Positions 8,558 through 17,574 of a stretch of DNA of 64,000 bases are shown one piece after another. Within the stretch, counting starts at the first letter, position 1. Every line of letters begins with the position of its first letter. Origin of the DNA: CAVCAD01 sp036653735 (GTDB lineage: Bacteria; Bacillota_I; Bacilli_A; RF39; UBA660); the NCBI GenBank assembly GCA_036653735.1, contig JAVVTI010000001.1:28865-92864 (forward strand). Direction: 5' to 3'. Below the pieces are notes generated by a model. The model saw only the letters and a program-made list of their open reading frames with translations. It made no database searches and was not told the origin of the DNA. A program made the translations under genes and the position numbers.

Positions 8558-10081
8558 TTGAAAGATGTTAAAAAATTTAGTATTGATATAATTAATGATA
8601 TTCCTGACAACGAAGATTTAGAATTTTCCATCGTTCGTATCAATGGTTTGTCTTGTGGTTATAATTCTCATGAGATGGAAATTTCAGAAGAGATTTTAAG
8701 AAGAGATGCTCAAAGTGTTTTAGGAAAGCCAATTGTTGTTAAATTAGAAAAAAACTGGATTGGGAAATTAGATGCTACTGACCATAATAAAGGTGAAATT
8801 GTTGTCGGATATGTTCCAAAAGATGCTGAAATTAGATTTGTAGAAAGTGATAACGGAATATTTTGGCAAGTTGATGGAGTAATATTCAAACTTTATAGCA
8901 ATGGAATGATTGATGTATTTCGTAGAGATGGGAAAAAATATGTGTCGGCTGAATTTACATGTACCTATGAAGATGAAGAAGAATCTATTATAAAATCCTA
9001 TAATATTTGTGGCATAACGATTTTAGGAAGTGGAATAAATCCATCTTGTATTGGTGCTGATGCTGAAATAATTAAATTTTCTGAAAAAAAAGCAGAAGAG
9101 TTCTATCATAAAAATAGCTCTATTATTGAATTGAGAAAGTTTGCCGAAATTTCAAAAGAGGGTAAAACATACAAAGTCAATAAAACAGAATTAAAAACAA
9201 CTCCATGGAGTGAAATTGATAAAACAAAATTAAGAAATACAATTATGAAAGCTAAGAATAAAGCAAAATTAGTAAAAGATGTATATGCATTAGTTGAGGA
9301 AGATTGGGAAGATAAACCTAGCAAATCTTTAAAATATCCAATAATGCAATTAATTGACGATACTTTTTATTATAACGAAAATGGACTAAGTTCTGCTCTA
9401 GGTTATGCTAAGGCTGAAAATGAAACAGAAGTTATAAGTAAAGTTGAAAAAATATATAAAAGTTTGAACATAAATAGTGAGGAGGAAAGCAATAAAATGG
9501 TAGAAAACAAAGATTCAAAAATCAAAGAAGATAAGAATGAAACTCCAAAAGAAGAGATTGCTGAAAAAGATAAGCTCAAAAACGAAAAATTATCAGACGA
9601 TGATGATGATGAAACTGGTGATAATGATGAGGAAGAACCCGAAGATGAAAAGAAAGAAAAATTATCGTCTGATGCAAATGTAGATTCAAGTGCTTATGCC
9701 GAAATGTTAGAGATTGAAGCAAAAAAGAACGAAGTATTAGCAAAACAGCTTGAAGATAAAGACAATGTGATTATGAAATATGAAACAGAATTGTCTAGTT
9801 TAAGAAAGTTTAAAGACGATACCGAGGAAGAATTAAAAATGGCAGAAGTTACTAGTATGTTGTCAAAGGCAAAAGGTAAAATGGAAGAATCTGAATATGC
9901 TAAATGTGAAAAAGAGGGAAAAGAATGTAAATTTTCTAAGATTGATGCATGGAAGAATATGGTTTTTGCAAAAATTGGACAGACAACTCTAAAATTCAGT
10001 TCAAATGAATCAAAAGAAACTCATATGAGAATGAACTTATTCCAAGATGAATCAAAAGATAATGAAAGTCTTTGGAATTAA
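8558..10081 (+). CDS. Prohead protease fused to scaffold
   Basis: Head maturation protease that trims scaffold and capsid during assembly. Residues about 1-185 look like a phage serine-protease domain of the XkdF type (EIVVGYVPKDAEIRF ... KYVSAEFTCTYED). About 195-300 form a second small domain. From about 345 a very acidic segment (DDDDDETGDNDEEEPED) leads into a coiled coil, as in scaffold domains. It precedes the decoration and capsid genes. Start is a TTG abutting the previous stop, with GGTGG upstream; no ATG lies near. I cannot assign catalytic residues with certainty. A nested start at 9497 may make the scaffold alone. Confidence 0.75.
   Translation: MKDVKKFSIDIINDIPDNEDLEFSIVRINGLSCGYNSHEMEISEEILRRDAQSVLGKPIVVKLEKNWIGKLDATDHNKGEIVVGYVPKDAEIRFVESDNGIFWQVDGVIFKLYSNGMIDVFRRDGKKYVSAEFTCTYEDEEESIIKSYNICGITILGSGINPSCIGADAEIIKFSEKKAEEFYHKNSSIIELRKFAEISKEGKTYKVNKTELKTTPWSEIDKTKLRNTIMKAKNKAKLVKDVYALVEEDWEDKPSKSLKYPIMQLIDDTFYYNENGLSSALGYAKAENETEVISKVEKIYKSLNINSEEESNKMVENKDSKIKEDKNETPKEEIAEKDKLKNEKLSDDDDDETGDNDEEEPEDEKKEKLSSDANVDSSAYAEMLEIEAKKNEVLAKQLEDKDNVIMKYETELSSLRKFKDDTEEELKMAEVTSMLSKAKGKMEESEYAKCEKEGKECKFSKIDAWKNMVFAKIGQTTLKFSSNESKETHMRMNLFQDESKDNESLWN
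9497..10081 (+). CDS. Nested scaffold protein from an internal in-frame start
   Basis: Inside the protease gene, GTGAGGAGG (about 9478-9486) lies about 10 bases before an in-frame ATG at 9497 (codon 314). Translation from it would give a 194-residue acidic, coiled-coil scaffold without the protease, as lambda Nu3 arises inside C. The ribosome site is stronger than that of the full-length gene. This is inference from the sequence. Confidence 0.5.
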   Translation: MVENKDSKIKEDKNETPKEEIAEKDKLKNEKLSDDDDDETGDNDEEEPEDEKKEKLSSDANVDSSAYAEMLEIEAKKNEVLAKQLEDKDNVIMKYETELSSLRKFKDDTEEELKMAEVTSMLSKAKGKMEESEYAKCEKEGKECKFSKIDAWKNMVFAKIGQTTLKFSSNESKETHMRMNLFQDESKDNESLWN

Positions 10082-10115
10082 TAATAATAAAAAATAAAAG
10101 GAGATGTAAAAAATT

Positions 10116-10655
10116 ATGGCAAATACAGTAATGATTACAACAAGATGCGCAAATGAAAATGTAGATTCTTACAATAGAAAGGCAAAATCAGTAACTGATG
10201 TAATGAACGGAGCACCATTAACACTAACTTTCCCAAAAATCAGAGGAGATGAGGTTTTTACTGCAACCACTGCCGCCGCTGGTGCTAAAAACGTGTACTT
10301 AGCTTATTCACCAGAAGTGAATAAATTAGTAGTTGGACAAGTATGGGGTGGGGAAGACCCAAGAAATTTCACAAATTTGAAAGAAATTCCGTTTGATTGC
10401 TTTAAGCCACAAGTAGGAGATATTATTCAAGTAAGCAAAGAGTTCTTTATTAGTGCTAAAGACCCTGATACCGTAACAAATTCTACAGTTGTTGAGTTAG
10501 TTTCGGGAGGATTTGAAAGCAAAGTATCTGCTACGGCTAGTTATGGTGGTATTAGCTTTAATATTGGAAGAAAAGAACCAATTGTAATTGCAAGTAAAAA
10601 TGTTCTTACAAATGAACAAAATGACGCTTATTTACTTGAATGTACTCAAAACTAA
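10116..10655 (+). CDS. Putative head decoration or stabilisation protein
   Basis: The 179-residue, glycine/alanine-rich, beta-type protein lies between scaffold and capsid genes, where many siphophages encode a decoration protein that clamps the expanded capsid. It has no cysteine cluster or enzyme motif. AAGGAGATG provides the ribosome site. The gene is somewhat richer in GC and uses codons like those of the capsid gene, as expected for a highly expressed product. Role from position and composition. Confidence 0.6.
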   Translation: MANTVMITTRCANENVDSYNRKAKSVTDVMNGAPLTLTFPKIRGDEVFTATTAAAGAKNVYLAYSPEVNKLVVGQVWGGEDPRNFTNLKEIPFDCFKPQVGDIIQVSKEFFISAKDPDTVTNSTVVELVSGGFESKVSATASYGGISFNIGRKEPIVIASKNVLTNEQNDAYLLECTQN

Positions 10656-10676
10656 TTAGAAAAGGAGAGAATAAAA

Positions 10677-11771
10677 ATGATAAAATTACCTATGAACGTA
10701 ATTAATTTTTCGGGTGGGGAGACAAAACCATACGAACAAATGAAAGATTACTTTTTTCACTATATGAGTGAAGTTGCTAATAAAAATTTAGGAACTTATG
10801 AAAAGGGAGTATCTCTTTCTACCAAAGAGGACAATATGAATACTGTTTTATTGTCTGAAATTAACAGAATTTCTGGACAAACTATGCCAGAGGGAGTATC
10901 TTTTGAAGCATGGTCTAAAAATCCAATGATTGTATGGGCATCTTTTCAGACCGTAGGAATGATGATTGACGCAATTTTGCCAGAAACAATTATTCGGTCT
11001 ATTGGAATTTATACTGATTTAAAACCAGTAGATTATGGCGAAACCGCTACATTTGATATTATGCCGAACTCTTTATTTACAGTTTCAAAATCCTCTAATG
11101 CACAGAGAACTGCATTTAGACAGAAACAATTTAAGACTTCTGCAACTCTTACACCAGAAAATCATGCTATGACGGTTATGGTTTCTTTGTATAAAGTATT
11201 GAGTAAAAAGGAATCTTTAGCTGAATTTGTAAGAAAAGCCGTAATCAGTATGGAAACAGAAATGACAAAAGATGCTTATGGTGCTTTGACCACTCTTGTT
11301 TCAAACGCATCTTTCCCTAAAGAACTACAGAAAACTGGATATACACAAGATGCTTTATTGAATCTTTGCGAAATCACAACTTCGTATAATCAAGGTCAAA
11401 AAGCAACTATTGTTGGAACAACAACTGCTGTAAGTAAGGTTCTACCGTCTGCAGCAAATGGCTATAGAATTGTTACTCAATCTGAAAATATGGGCATTCA
11501 GCTAATCAAGAATTTCTTTGATTATGATATCCTTGTATTACCACAGGTTGCAACAGGTATTAATTATGGTCTAGCACTTGATGATACTAAACTTTATACT
11601 ATTTCTACCTCTACGGATAAAATTATTAAGGGCGCATTAGAGGGCAATTCTATTACAAATACTAATGATTTCTATGATAATGCTGATTTAACATCTAACG
11701 CAACAATTAACAAGAGATGGAAATTTGAAGCAATTAGTAACTCTAAAATGGGTGTCATGAAATTACAGTAA
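10677..11771 (+). CDS. Major capsid protein (HK97-fold)
   Basis: Main head subunit. It follows the protease-scaffold and decoration genes and is 364 residues long, normal for an HK97-fold protein with little or no delta domain. The middle holds alternating helix and strand segments typical of the A and P domains (GETATFDIMPNSLFTVSK, FVRKAVISMETEMTK, ATIVGTTTAVSKVLP). A strong AAGGAGAG site precedes the ATG, and a hairpin follows the stop, which fits high-level, partly separate expression. Confidence 0.85.
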   Translation: MIKLPMNVINFSGGETKPYEQMKDYFFHYMSEVANKNLGTYEKGVSLSTKEDNMNTVLLSEINRISGQTMPEGVSFEAWSKNPMIVWASFQTVGMMIDAILPETIIRSIGIYTDLKPVDYGETATFDIMPNSLFTVSKSSNAQRTAFRQKQFKTSATLTPENHAMTVMVSLYKVLSKKESLAEFVRKAVISMETEMTKDAYGALTTLVSNASFPKELQKTGYTQDALLNLCEITTSYNQGQKATIVGTTTAVSKVLPSAANGYRIVTQSENMGIQLIKNFFDYDILVLPQVATGINYGLALDDTKLYTISTSTDKIIKGALEGNSITNTNDFYDNADLTSNATINKRWKFEAISNSKMGVMKLQ

Positions 11772-11780
11772 GTTACTTTT

Positions 11781-11809
11781 TCAGGGGAATCTAAAAAGGT
11801 TTCCCCTGA
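11781..11809 (+). terminator. Hairpin after the capsid gene (attenuator)
   Basis: A 9-bp perfect stem (TCAGGGGAA/TTCCCCTGA) with an 11-base loop lies 10 bases after the capsid stop. The T-run is missing, so it probably protects the capsid mRNA end or lowers, rather than stops, transcription into the connector genes. Confidence 0.6.
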
Positions 11810-11841
11810 TTACATAAATTGAAAGGAATCTAAAATAAAAA

Positions 11842-12480
11842 ATGGAAGAAACAGTAAAAACAGTAAAAACAAAGAAAACCGTACCAAAAGAAAAAGAAGT
11901 TGCAAAAACAGATGACCTCAATAGTGATAAGATTAAAAAATTGGAAAAGCAACTTGCCGATTTGATGACACAACTCTCTCAACCAAATGTTGAACCATCA
12001 AAAATTGAAAAGCATAATTCAGACGATGAAATTACTATTATTAGTCAGTGTTTAGGAGAGTTGAATTTAATTTTTGGTGATATTAAATCTCCTAATAACG
12101 ACCACATTACATTGGAAAATTTTGGTGATATGGAGGTTATTTCTTTCGCTGAATTAAAAGATATTGTAAAATATAATAAGTCTTTTGTAGAAAAAGGATA
12201 TTTTTATATTGTAGATGAATTGGCAGTAAAACAGTTAAGGCTTGAAAGATATTATAATAGATTGTTGAGTGTAGAAGATATGTCAAATTTATTTAACAAT
12301 GACGCAAAATCAACTATTGAACTTTATAAATTAGCAAATGATGGACAAAAAGAAATTATTATTGACCTTATTTCAAATAGGATTTTAAACAAAGAAAAAC
12401 TAGACGCAAATGTATTGGTTGAATTAGGGAAATTAAGTGGAAAAGACTTAATGAAAATGATTGAAGATTATTCAGAATAA
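11842..12480 (+). CDS. Putative head-associated protein (212 aa), unknown
   Basis: The N-terminus is a lysine-rich, threonine-rich tail (about 1-25) followed by a coiled coil (KIKKLEKQLADLMTQL); the rest is acidic and helical. It is the first gene after the capsid, where head-completion or capsid-accessory proteins are usual. The ribosome site (AAAGGAA) is about 13 bases from the ATG, so expression may be moderate. No enzyme motif is seen. Confidence 0.5.
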   Translation: MEETVKTVKTKKTVPKEKEVAKTDDLNSDKIKKLEKQLADLMTQLSQPNVEPSKIEKHNSDDEITIISQCLGELNLIFGDIKSPNNDHITLENFGDMEVISFAELKDIVKYNKSFVEKGYFYIVDELAVKQLRLERYYNRLLSVEDMSNLFNNDAKSTIELYKLANDGQKEIIIDLISNRILNKEKLDANVLVELGKLSGKDLMKMIEDYSE

Positions 12481-12546
12481 TACTTAAAGGGTTTAGTTCA
12501 AAATTCTCGTGTCTTTAGTTATACGAGGTTAATAGGAGGGGAAATA

Positions 12547-13020
12547 GTGGGAACTGATTTTGAAGAAATATATAATCTTGCTTTAATTACAATTCGTGAT
12601 TATAAGATTGATAAGTGGGCGACTACGGATTATAACATATTTTTAAATCATATGCAAGGAATTTTAATTCGTTCAATCCCAAGATTTACAGGATGTTTGA
12701 AAAGTTTGAACTATAAATTAGATGTTGTGGTAGTTATAGAGGGCATTCCCACTATTAAATCTTTTTTTGACAATGAACTAACAAATTTAGAAAAATCAAT
12801 TTTGGCTGATTCAATGGTCAATACGTGGTTTTTTGCTGATATCAATGATATTACAGAAATAAATTTAAGTTTACAAGGCAGGGATAAAAAAACTCATAGT
12901 GAAAGTTCAAATTTAAAAGAAAAATCAGAATATTATGATAGATTGAATGAAAGACTTTCACAGAGTATCAATGATTACCAATTAGAGGGGGATAATTTTG
13001 ATGTTATCTTTGGCATCTAA
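12547..13020 (+). CDS. Putative head-tail adaptor
   Basis: This 157-residue helical protein starts at a GTG with a strong TAGGAGGGG site. Its position, second after the capsid, and its size fit the gp6/gp15-type adaptor that binds the portal. The residues EIYNLALITIRDYKID and an acidic middle match the helical form expected. A hairpin (CTCGT/ACGAG, about 12506-12528) lies in the leader. Role from position. Confidence 0.5.
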   Translation: MGTDFEEIYNLALITIRDYKIDKWATTDYNIFLNHMQGILIRSIPRFTGCLKSLNYKLDVVVVIEGIPTIKSFFDNELTNLEKSILADSMVNTWFFADINDITEINLSLQGRDKKTHSESSNLKEKSEYYDRLNERLSQSINDYQLEGDNFDVIFGI

Positions 13021-13037
13021 TTATTTTTGGTGAATAT

Positions 13038-14285
13038 ATGAATTGGTATAAAAATTACTTAGGACATTTTGCTCAAACTCCTGATGAAAAATATCGTGAT
13101 GGAACACAAGCTTTTATTGATTCTACTTGGGAAGATACTACGCTGATAAAAAATATAGAGGAAGAAACTTTTATAGGTTCTAATATGTATGTATCATTGC
13201 AAGTTCTTAAAAACAGTATTAGTGAATTTTTTGTAAATACTACAAAAGATGCAAAAGATTTTAGGAGAATTATGTTTAAAGAAGTTTATCATAAAAGTGG
13301 TAGAGGAATAAAATATAGATTTGATAATAATTATTGGTTAGTTTATGAAGAAACCACTGAGGAAGAGCCTTATCCTGAAATCAGTGTGAGGAGATGTAAC
13401 AATATTGCAAAATGGATTGATAAAAAAAATGGGAATATTATTGAAGAACCTTGTATTTTAGATTATACTTTATCAAGTCCCAATGTTCAAGTCACAAAAG
13501 ATGTAAGTGTAGCTAATTCTAAAGTCACATTGATATTACAGGGAAATGAAAATACACATAAGTTAAGGAAAAATCAGAGATTTATTTTTAATGGTGTACC
13601 GTATTCTTTTAAATCATACAATAATTATATGCAAAATGATTATGTAACAAAAAATGTTCCTTTATTATTTTTAGATTGTTATTTAGACACAGAACAACCT
13701 AGTGATGATTTAATAGACAATATTGCAAATCGGTTTGATTACAAATATTCTATTTTAATCAATCAAGGAAATATTGAACAAATAACCGGATTTAAAGGAA
13801 AACTAACAAGCACTGTATTATTTAATGGAGAAATTGTTAAGGAGATAGGTATTAAATGGTCTACAAGTGATTCTAAGACAGTTAGTATAGATAGTCAGGG
13901 GAATTATCACCTATTAGGTTTAAGTGGTTCTATAGCTGTATTAAGAGCCTATATAGACGGCAATGAAAATGTATTCAGTGAAATAACAGTAAACATAATT
14001 GAAACGGTAATTGCCGATAAAATTTTAATTATCACTCCTAAAATTACAGAATTATTACAGTATGAAACGATTACAATTAATGGTGATATATATAGTAATG
14101 GAATAAAAGAACCCGATATTGTTACTTGTACCGCAAATTGGGAAAATAATAATTACACTCTAACTCTTATTGATAAAAATGAATGGGATTTAACTAATAA
14201 CAATATGACAAAATTGCCACTAGAACTAACTTTTACCAATGGTGTATTGATTGAAAAAATGACAATTAAATTAAAATCAGCATAA
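13038..14285 (+). CDS. Putative head-closure/neck protein with an Ig-like domain
   Basis: The 415-residue protein begins with a region of neck-protein character (about 1-240). It then carries an Ig-like (Big_2-type) module, about 255-325, with the usual W.TSD...VSID..G.....L..G....A pattern, followed by another beta-rich segment. Such modules decorate phage necks and tails and can bind cell-surface sugars. It lies in the connector cluster. The leading part could equally be a tail terminator; role from position. Confidence 0.5.
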   Translation: MNWYKNYLGHFAQTPDEKYRDGTQAFIDSTWEDTTLIKNIEEETFIGSNMYVSLQVLKNSISEFFVNTTKDAKDFRRIMFKEVYHKSGRGIKYRFDNNYWLVYEETTEEEPYPEISVRRCNNIAKWIDKKNGNIIEEPCILDYTLSSPNVQVTKDVSVANSKVTLILQGNENTHKLRKNQRFIFNGVPYSFKSYNNYMQNDYVTKNVPLLFLDCYLDTEQPSDDLIDNIANRFDYKYSILINQGNIEQITGFKGKLTSTVLFNGEIVKEIGIKWSTSDSKTVSIDSQGNYHLLGLSGSIAVLRAYIDGNENVFSEITVNIIETVIADKILIITPKITELLQYETITINGDIYSNGIKEPDIVTCTANWENNNYTLTLIDKNEWDLTNNNMTKLPLELTFTNGVLIEKMTIKLKSA

Positions 14286-14294
14286 GGAGATTAT

Positions 14295-14876
14295 ATGGGA
14301 AGAATGATAGCAAATGATTTTACAAATACACCATATGTTCCTTATAATATTTTTATTTATTTATTAGAAAACAATGAAAACATATGGAAAATATTAAAAT
14401 ATAATACAGTAGACTGTTTGTCTAAGCCTAATTTAACAAAACGAGAAAAATCAAAATTGTTATGGAGAGGAGAAGCACAAGAAACAGATTATAAAGTATT
14501 TTTAAAACCTTTAGTTGGTGATGAAATGATTGCAGATACAACACAAATGAGAATAAATAAAGTAGAAATGAATCCTACTAATTTATATTTATCAATTAAT
14601 ACTTACGAGTTTATGTTTTTAATTGGCAAAAGTATTGCGATGATAGAATATAATGATATCCCTTGTCCTCGTATTGATGTATTAGAAACAGAAATATTAA
14701 AAACATTAAACGGTGTTTATGAAATTGGAACAGCTGGTACATTTCAATTTAATAATGAAATGTCAAGGAATTGTCGAGCAAGATTAAATATTAATAATGG
14801 CAAGAATTACTTTGGCGGAGTTTTATATTTAAGTGGTAAATGGGGAAATTTGAATTGGAGAGAAGAATGTGGATAA
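14295..14876 (+). CDS. Putative tail completion protein (193 aa)
   Basis: It follows the neck gene by 9 bases with an AAGGAGA site and overlaps the next gene by 8 bases. The protein is mixed alpha/beta, ending in FGGVLYLSGKWGNLNWREECG. Place and size fit a tail terminator or completion protein, but I recognise no motif. Confidence 0.45.
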   Translation: MGRMIANDFTNTPYVPYNIFIYLLENNENIWKILKYNTVDCLSKPNLTKREKSKLLWRGEAQETDYKVFLKPLVGDEMIADTTQMRINKVEMNPTNLYLSINTYEFMFLIGKSIAMIEYNDIPCPRIDVLETEILKTLNGVYEIGTAGTFQFNNEMSRNCRARLNINNGKNYFGGVLYLSGKWGNLNWREECG

Positions 14877-15648
14877 AAAAGAAATAAAATTATATGAGTT
14901 ATCATATTTTCAGAATGGATATGATGTTCCATACTCTTTAACAAAAGGAGGAAATATTTTAATTAAACCAATTTTAGTTAAAGACTATCCTGTATATGAA
15001 TTTTCCCATACCGTTCTAAACATAAAAAAAAATGATACTGATAATATTGAAATAATTCAAATGTCTTATTTAGAATTTTTAATAAATGAAATCTTAAATG
15101 GAAAAGAAGATTATTCAATTCAACTTTCAACTATATTTGATTTGTGTTTAGACGAAAAAAAAATAAAAATAGGAATGGACAAAGGAAAAAAATGTTTAAT
15201 AATCTGTGATGAAAAAGATAATATAAAAATGGTTATTCATAAAAAAGAATTTGATGATATTAGAAAAATTATTCTATACCAAAATGATATAAAATATGAT
15301 GATAGAGAAATATCTTCTGAAATAATTAAAATAACAAATGAATATTATTCAATTAAATATAAAAATACAGAAATACCATCATTAGAAAAAAGAAAAGCCT
15401 TTGTTTCTAGCAAAACAGGCATATCTCTTAAAGAAATAAATGATATGAATTATCGGTTCTTTGATTTAGTGTATGATTCTAGTGTTAACAGTGAATTGTA
15501 TTTTGCTCAAAAAATAATTCAAGCTAGTCCAAAATATGACATTGGAAAAGATGTTAGTTACCCTTTATATACAAAAGAAAGGGATAAATATGAAGTAGCC
15601 TTCATAGATGAAAGTACTTATAAAGGTAAAGTAAGTACTATAAATTAA
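14869..15648 (+). CDS. Hypothetical structural-region protein (259 aa)
   Basis: It overlaps the preceding gene by 8 bases, so the two are probably co-translated. The protein is lysine-rich, low-complexity in places and mostly alpha/beta with no membrane segment. Position just before the tail tube gene suggests an assembly role. The family is not recognised. Confidence 0.5.
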   Translation: MDKKEIKLYELSYFQNGYDVPYSLTKGGNILIKPILVKDYPVYEFSHTVLNIKKNDTDNIEIIQMSYLEFLINEILNGKEDYSIQLSTIFDLCLDEKKIKIGMDKGKKCLIICDEKDNIKMVIHKKEFDDIRKIILYQNDIKYDDREISSEIIKITNEYYSIKYKNTEIPSLEKRKAFVSSKTGISLKEINDMNYRFFDLVYDSSVNSELYFAQKIIQASPKYDIGKDVSYPLYTKERDKYEVAFIDESTYKGKVSTIN

Positions 15649-15723
15649 CATATAAAAGTGTAAAAATTTAAGCAGAAACAGAACAAAAATAACCGTAAAT
15701 AACAAAAAATGGAGGAATAAAAT

Positions 15724-16785
15724 ATGTCAAAAAGAGTTCTAGCAGGTGTTGCCCCAGTAGAGTTTTACGACCCTTCTGATATGTCTTATATAGCGTCAAG
15801 TAATACGCTTACAGATGAAGGATTACAAACAGCTTCGGAGGAAGATAGAATAGCAGGTGGGCCAGCTAATCAATTAATTTCAAAATATTATTTTAATTCT
15901 AGTTTGAAATTAAAAATAATTGACCCTTTGTTTTCATTAGAATATTTAGCTATGAAACTAGGTCAACAAATCACAATGGGTTCTGATATTGAATATGGTG
16001 AAACGATTATAACAACTGTAGCAAATCAAATCACTGTAACAAATATACCAGTGGCTTTTCCTTCGACAAACTTAGTAGTAGGCGCTTATAAAAAAGTGTC
16101 TGATAAATCAGATTCTTATGTGACAGTTGCTTTCAATGGTAAGGTAGCACAGGTTTCAAATCTTCCAGTTGGTTCAGAAATTTGTGTTAAATATTTTAGA
16201 ACAGAGGAGAGTGCAAGAAGTTTTAAAATTTCTTCAAATATTATACCAAGTATTGTATATGCTGTTATAAAAATTCCACAATTTAATGCGGGGACAGAAG
16301 AAAGTTCTTTTACATCAAGTTCACAAGTTGGAACTTTGCAAACAATCATTCCACAGTTCATGTTTGACCCAAATATGGAATTAGCTGTAACATCTAGTGG
16401 ACATGCAACAACAGATTTATCTGGTGAAGCTCTAGTTAATTATTCTAGTGACTGTGATGGTGGTGGCTATTATGCAATTCTTTCAGAAACAACTGTTGGT
16501 GGAAAGGAATTTGAATCAGTAAAATCAATTATTATTGAAGATAGTGATATCCAACTAACCGTAAATGACACACAAAAAATGTCTGTATTCGCTTTTTATG
16601 GTGGTCTGACAAAAGCAAAATATATTGATAATTCAAAATTAACGTTTGTATCTAAAACAGCGTCAACAGCTACGATAAGTGCACAAGGTGTTATAACAGC
16701 AATAGCGAAGGGGTCTAGTATTATTGAAGTATCTGTAACAGATAAACCTGCTTTAATTGCAAAATGTGAAGTAGTAGTATCTTAA
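15724..16785 (+). CDS. Major tail (tube) protein with C-terminal Ig-like domain
   Basis: This builds the tail tube. The 353-residue protein is beta-rich in its first 250 residues and ends with an Ig-like Big_2-type module (about 262-353, VNDTQKMSVFAFYGG ... ITAIAKGSSIIEVSVTD), an arrangement common in siphophage tube proteins. A GGAGGAAT site precedes the ATG and a strong terminator follows, as expected for an abundant product. No sheath gene is next to it, which argues for a non-contractile tail. Confidence 0.75.
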   Translation: MSKRVLAGVAPVEFYDPSDMSYIASSNTLTDEGLQTASEEDRIAGGPANQLISKYYFNSSLKLKIIDPLFSLEYLAMKLGQQITMGSDIEYGETIITTVANQITVTNIPVAFPSTNLVVGAYKKVSDKSDSYVTVAFNGKVAQVSNLPVGSEICVKYFRTEESARSFKISSNIIPSIVYAVIKIPQFNAGTEESSFTSSSQVGTLQTIIPQFMFDPNMELAVTSSGHATTDLSGEALVNYSSDCDGGGYYAILSETTVGGKEFESVKSIIIEDSDIQLTVNDTQKMSVFAFYGGLTKAKYIDNSKLTFVSKTASTATISAQGVITAIAKGSSIIEVSVTDKPALIAKCEVVVS

Positions 16786-16796
16786 TATAGCGTTTT

Positions 16797-16828
16797 AAAA
16801 AATGGGAGTTTAATTCTCCCATTTTTTT
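16797..16828 (+). terminator. Rho-independent terminator after the tail tube gene
   Basis: A 12-bp perfect stem (AAAAAATGGGAG with CTCCCATTTTTT) and a 7-base loop are followed by T residues. It closes the head-connector-tube block; later tail genes probably depend on read-through. Confidence 0.88.
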
Positions 16829-16856
16829 ACATACTAAAATTATGAGAAAGGTGTCT

Positions 16857-17246
16857 ATGGGAAATTGTAAATTTTCATATACTAAAAAAGAGGTAATTAC
16901 GAAAAGAGAATATTTATATTGCTCAAAAAATGACAAAATTTGTCCTTATGTAAGATTTTGTAATGATTTGAACAAAATTGTAAATGTTAATAATTATAAA
17001 ATTTGTAAAGACTTTAATATAATGGATATTCCATTAGGTAAAAATAAAGTAAGGTTTATAAAAAATGAAAAATTGATTGTAGAATTATATGACAAAACAG
17101 GAAATGTATTATCGTGTGTTGAAGTTGATAATCCATTTAATAAATTTATCAAATATGTTGAATTAATTGAGTTGAACGGTATATATTATGTAAAAGGATA
17201 TGAACCAAAAGTTTCTATTAAAAAAAAGAGAGGAGTAATTGAATAA
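16857..17246 (+). CDS. Cysteine-containing hypothetical protein (129 aa)
   Basis: I start at the ATG at 16857 because AAAGGTG is 4 bases upstream; the earlier ATG at 16842 has no site. The N-terminal third has spaced cysteines (NCKF ... YCSKNDKICPYVRFC ... KICKDF) that could bind zinc. Similar short proteins occur between tube and chaperone genes in Firmicutes phages. Function unknown. Confidence 0.55.
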   Translation: MGNCKFSYTKKEVITKREYLYCSKNDKICPYVRFCNDLNKIVNVNNYKICKDFNIMDIPLGKNKVRFIKNEKLIVELYDKTGNVLSCVEVDNPFNKFIKYVELIELNGIYYVKGYEPKVSIKKKRGVIE

Positions 17247-17247
17247 C

Positions 17248-17574
17248 ATGAGTGAAAATATTAATCTTTATAGACAATATTCATCTGAAATAAGCTATAT
17301 TTATAATGCAAAAGAAGGTGACTTTTTACTTCCAATAGAAAAAGAAGCTACAACTTTAGAAATTACTTCTCTAGGGTTTGATTTATTGATTGAAACAAAC
17401 TTAGGGGTTAGAGCAATTCCAGAAAAGAGTTCTACTACTTTCTCTAGTGCAAAAGAAAATATTAAATATGTTAAAGTCTTGAAAGGAAATAGTAAAATTT
17501 CATTGACTGCTGGCATGCTTGACGTTACACCAAAAGAAGCTATTGAATTTGCTTTAAATAAGTGGGGAAAATAA
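17248..17574 (+). CDS. Hypothetical tail-region protein (108 aa)
   Basis: A small acidic beta-type protein ending in TPKEAIEFALNKWGK. AGAGAGGAG lies 12 bases before the ATG at 17248 and 3 bases before an alternative TTG at 17239, so the start is uncertain. Its stop is directly followed by the next ATG, implying coupling. The sequence (LEITSLGFDLLIETNLG) resembles small phage structural add-ons. Role unknown. Confidence 0.5.
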   Translation: MSENINLYRQYSSEISYIYNAKEGDFLLPIEKEATTLEITSLGFDLLIETNLGVRAIPEKSSTTFSSAKENIKYVKVLKGNSKISLTAGMLDVTPKEAIEFALNKWGK

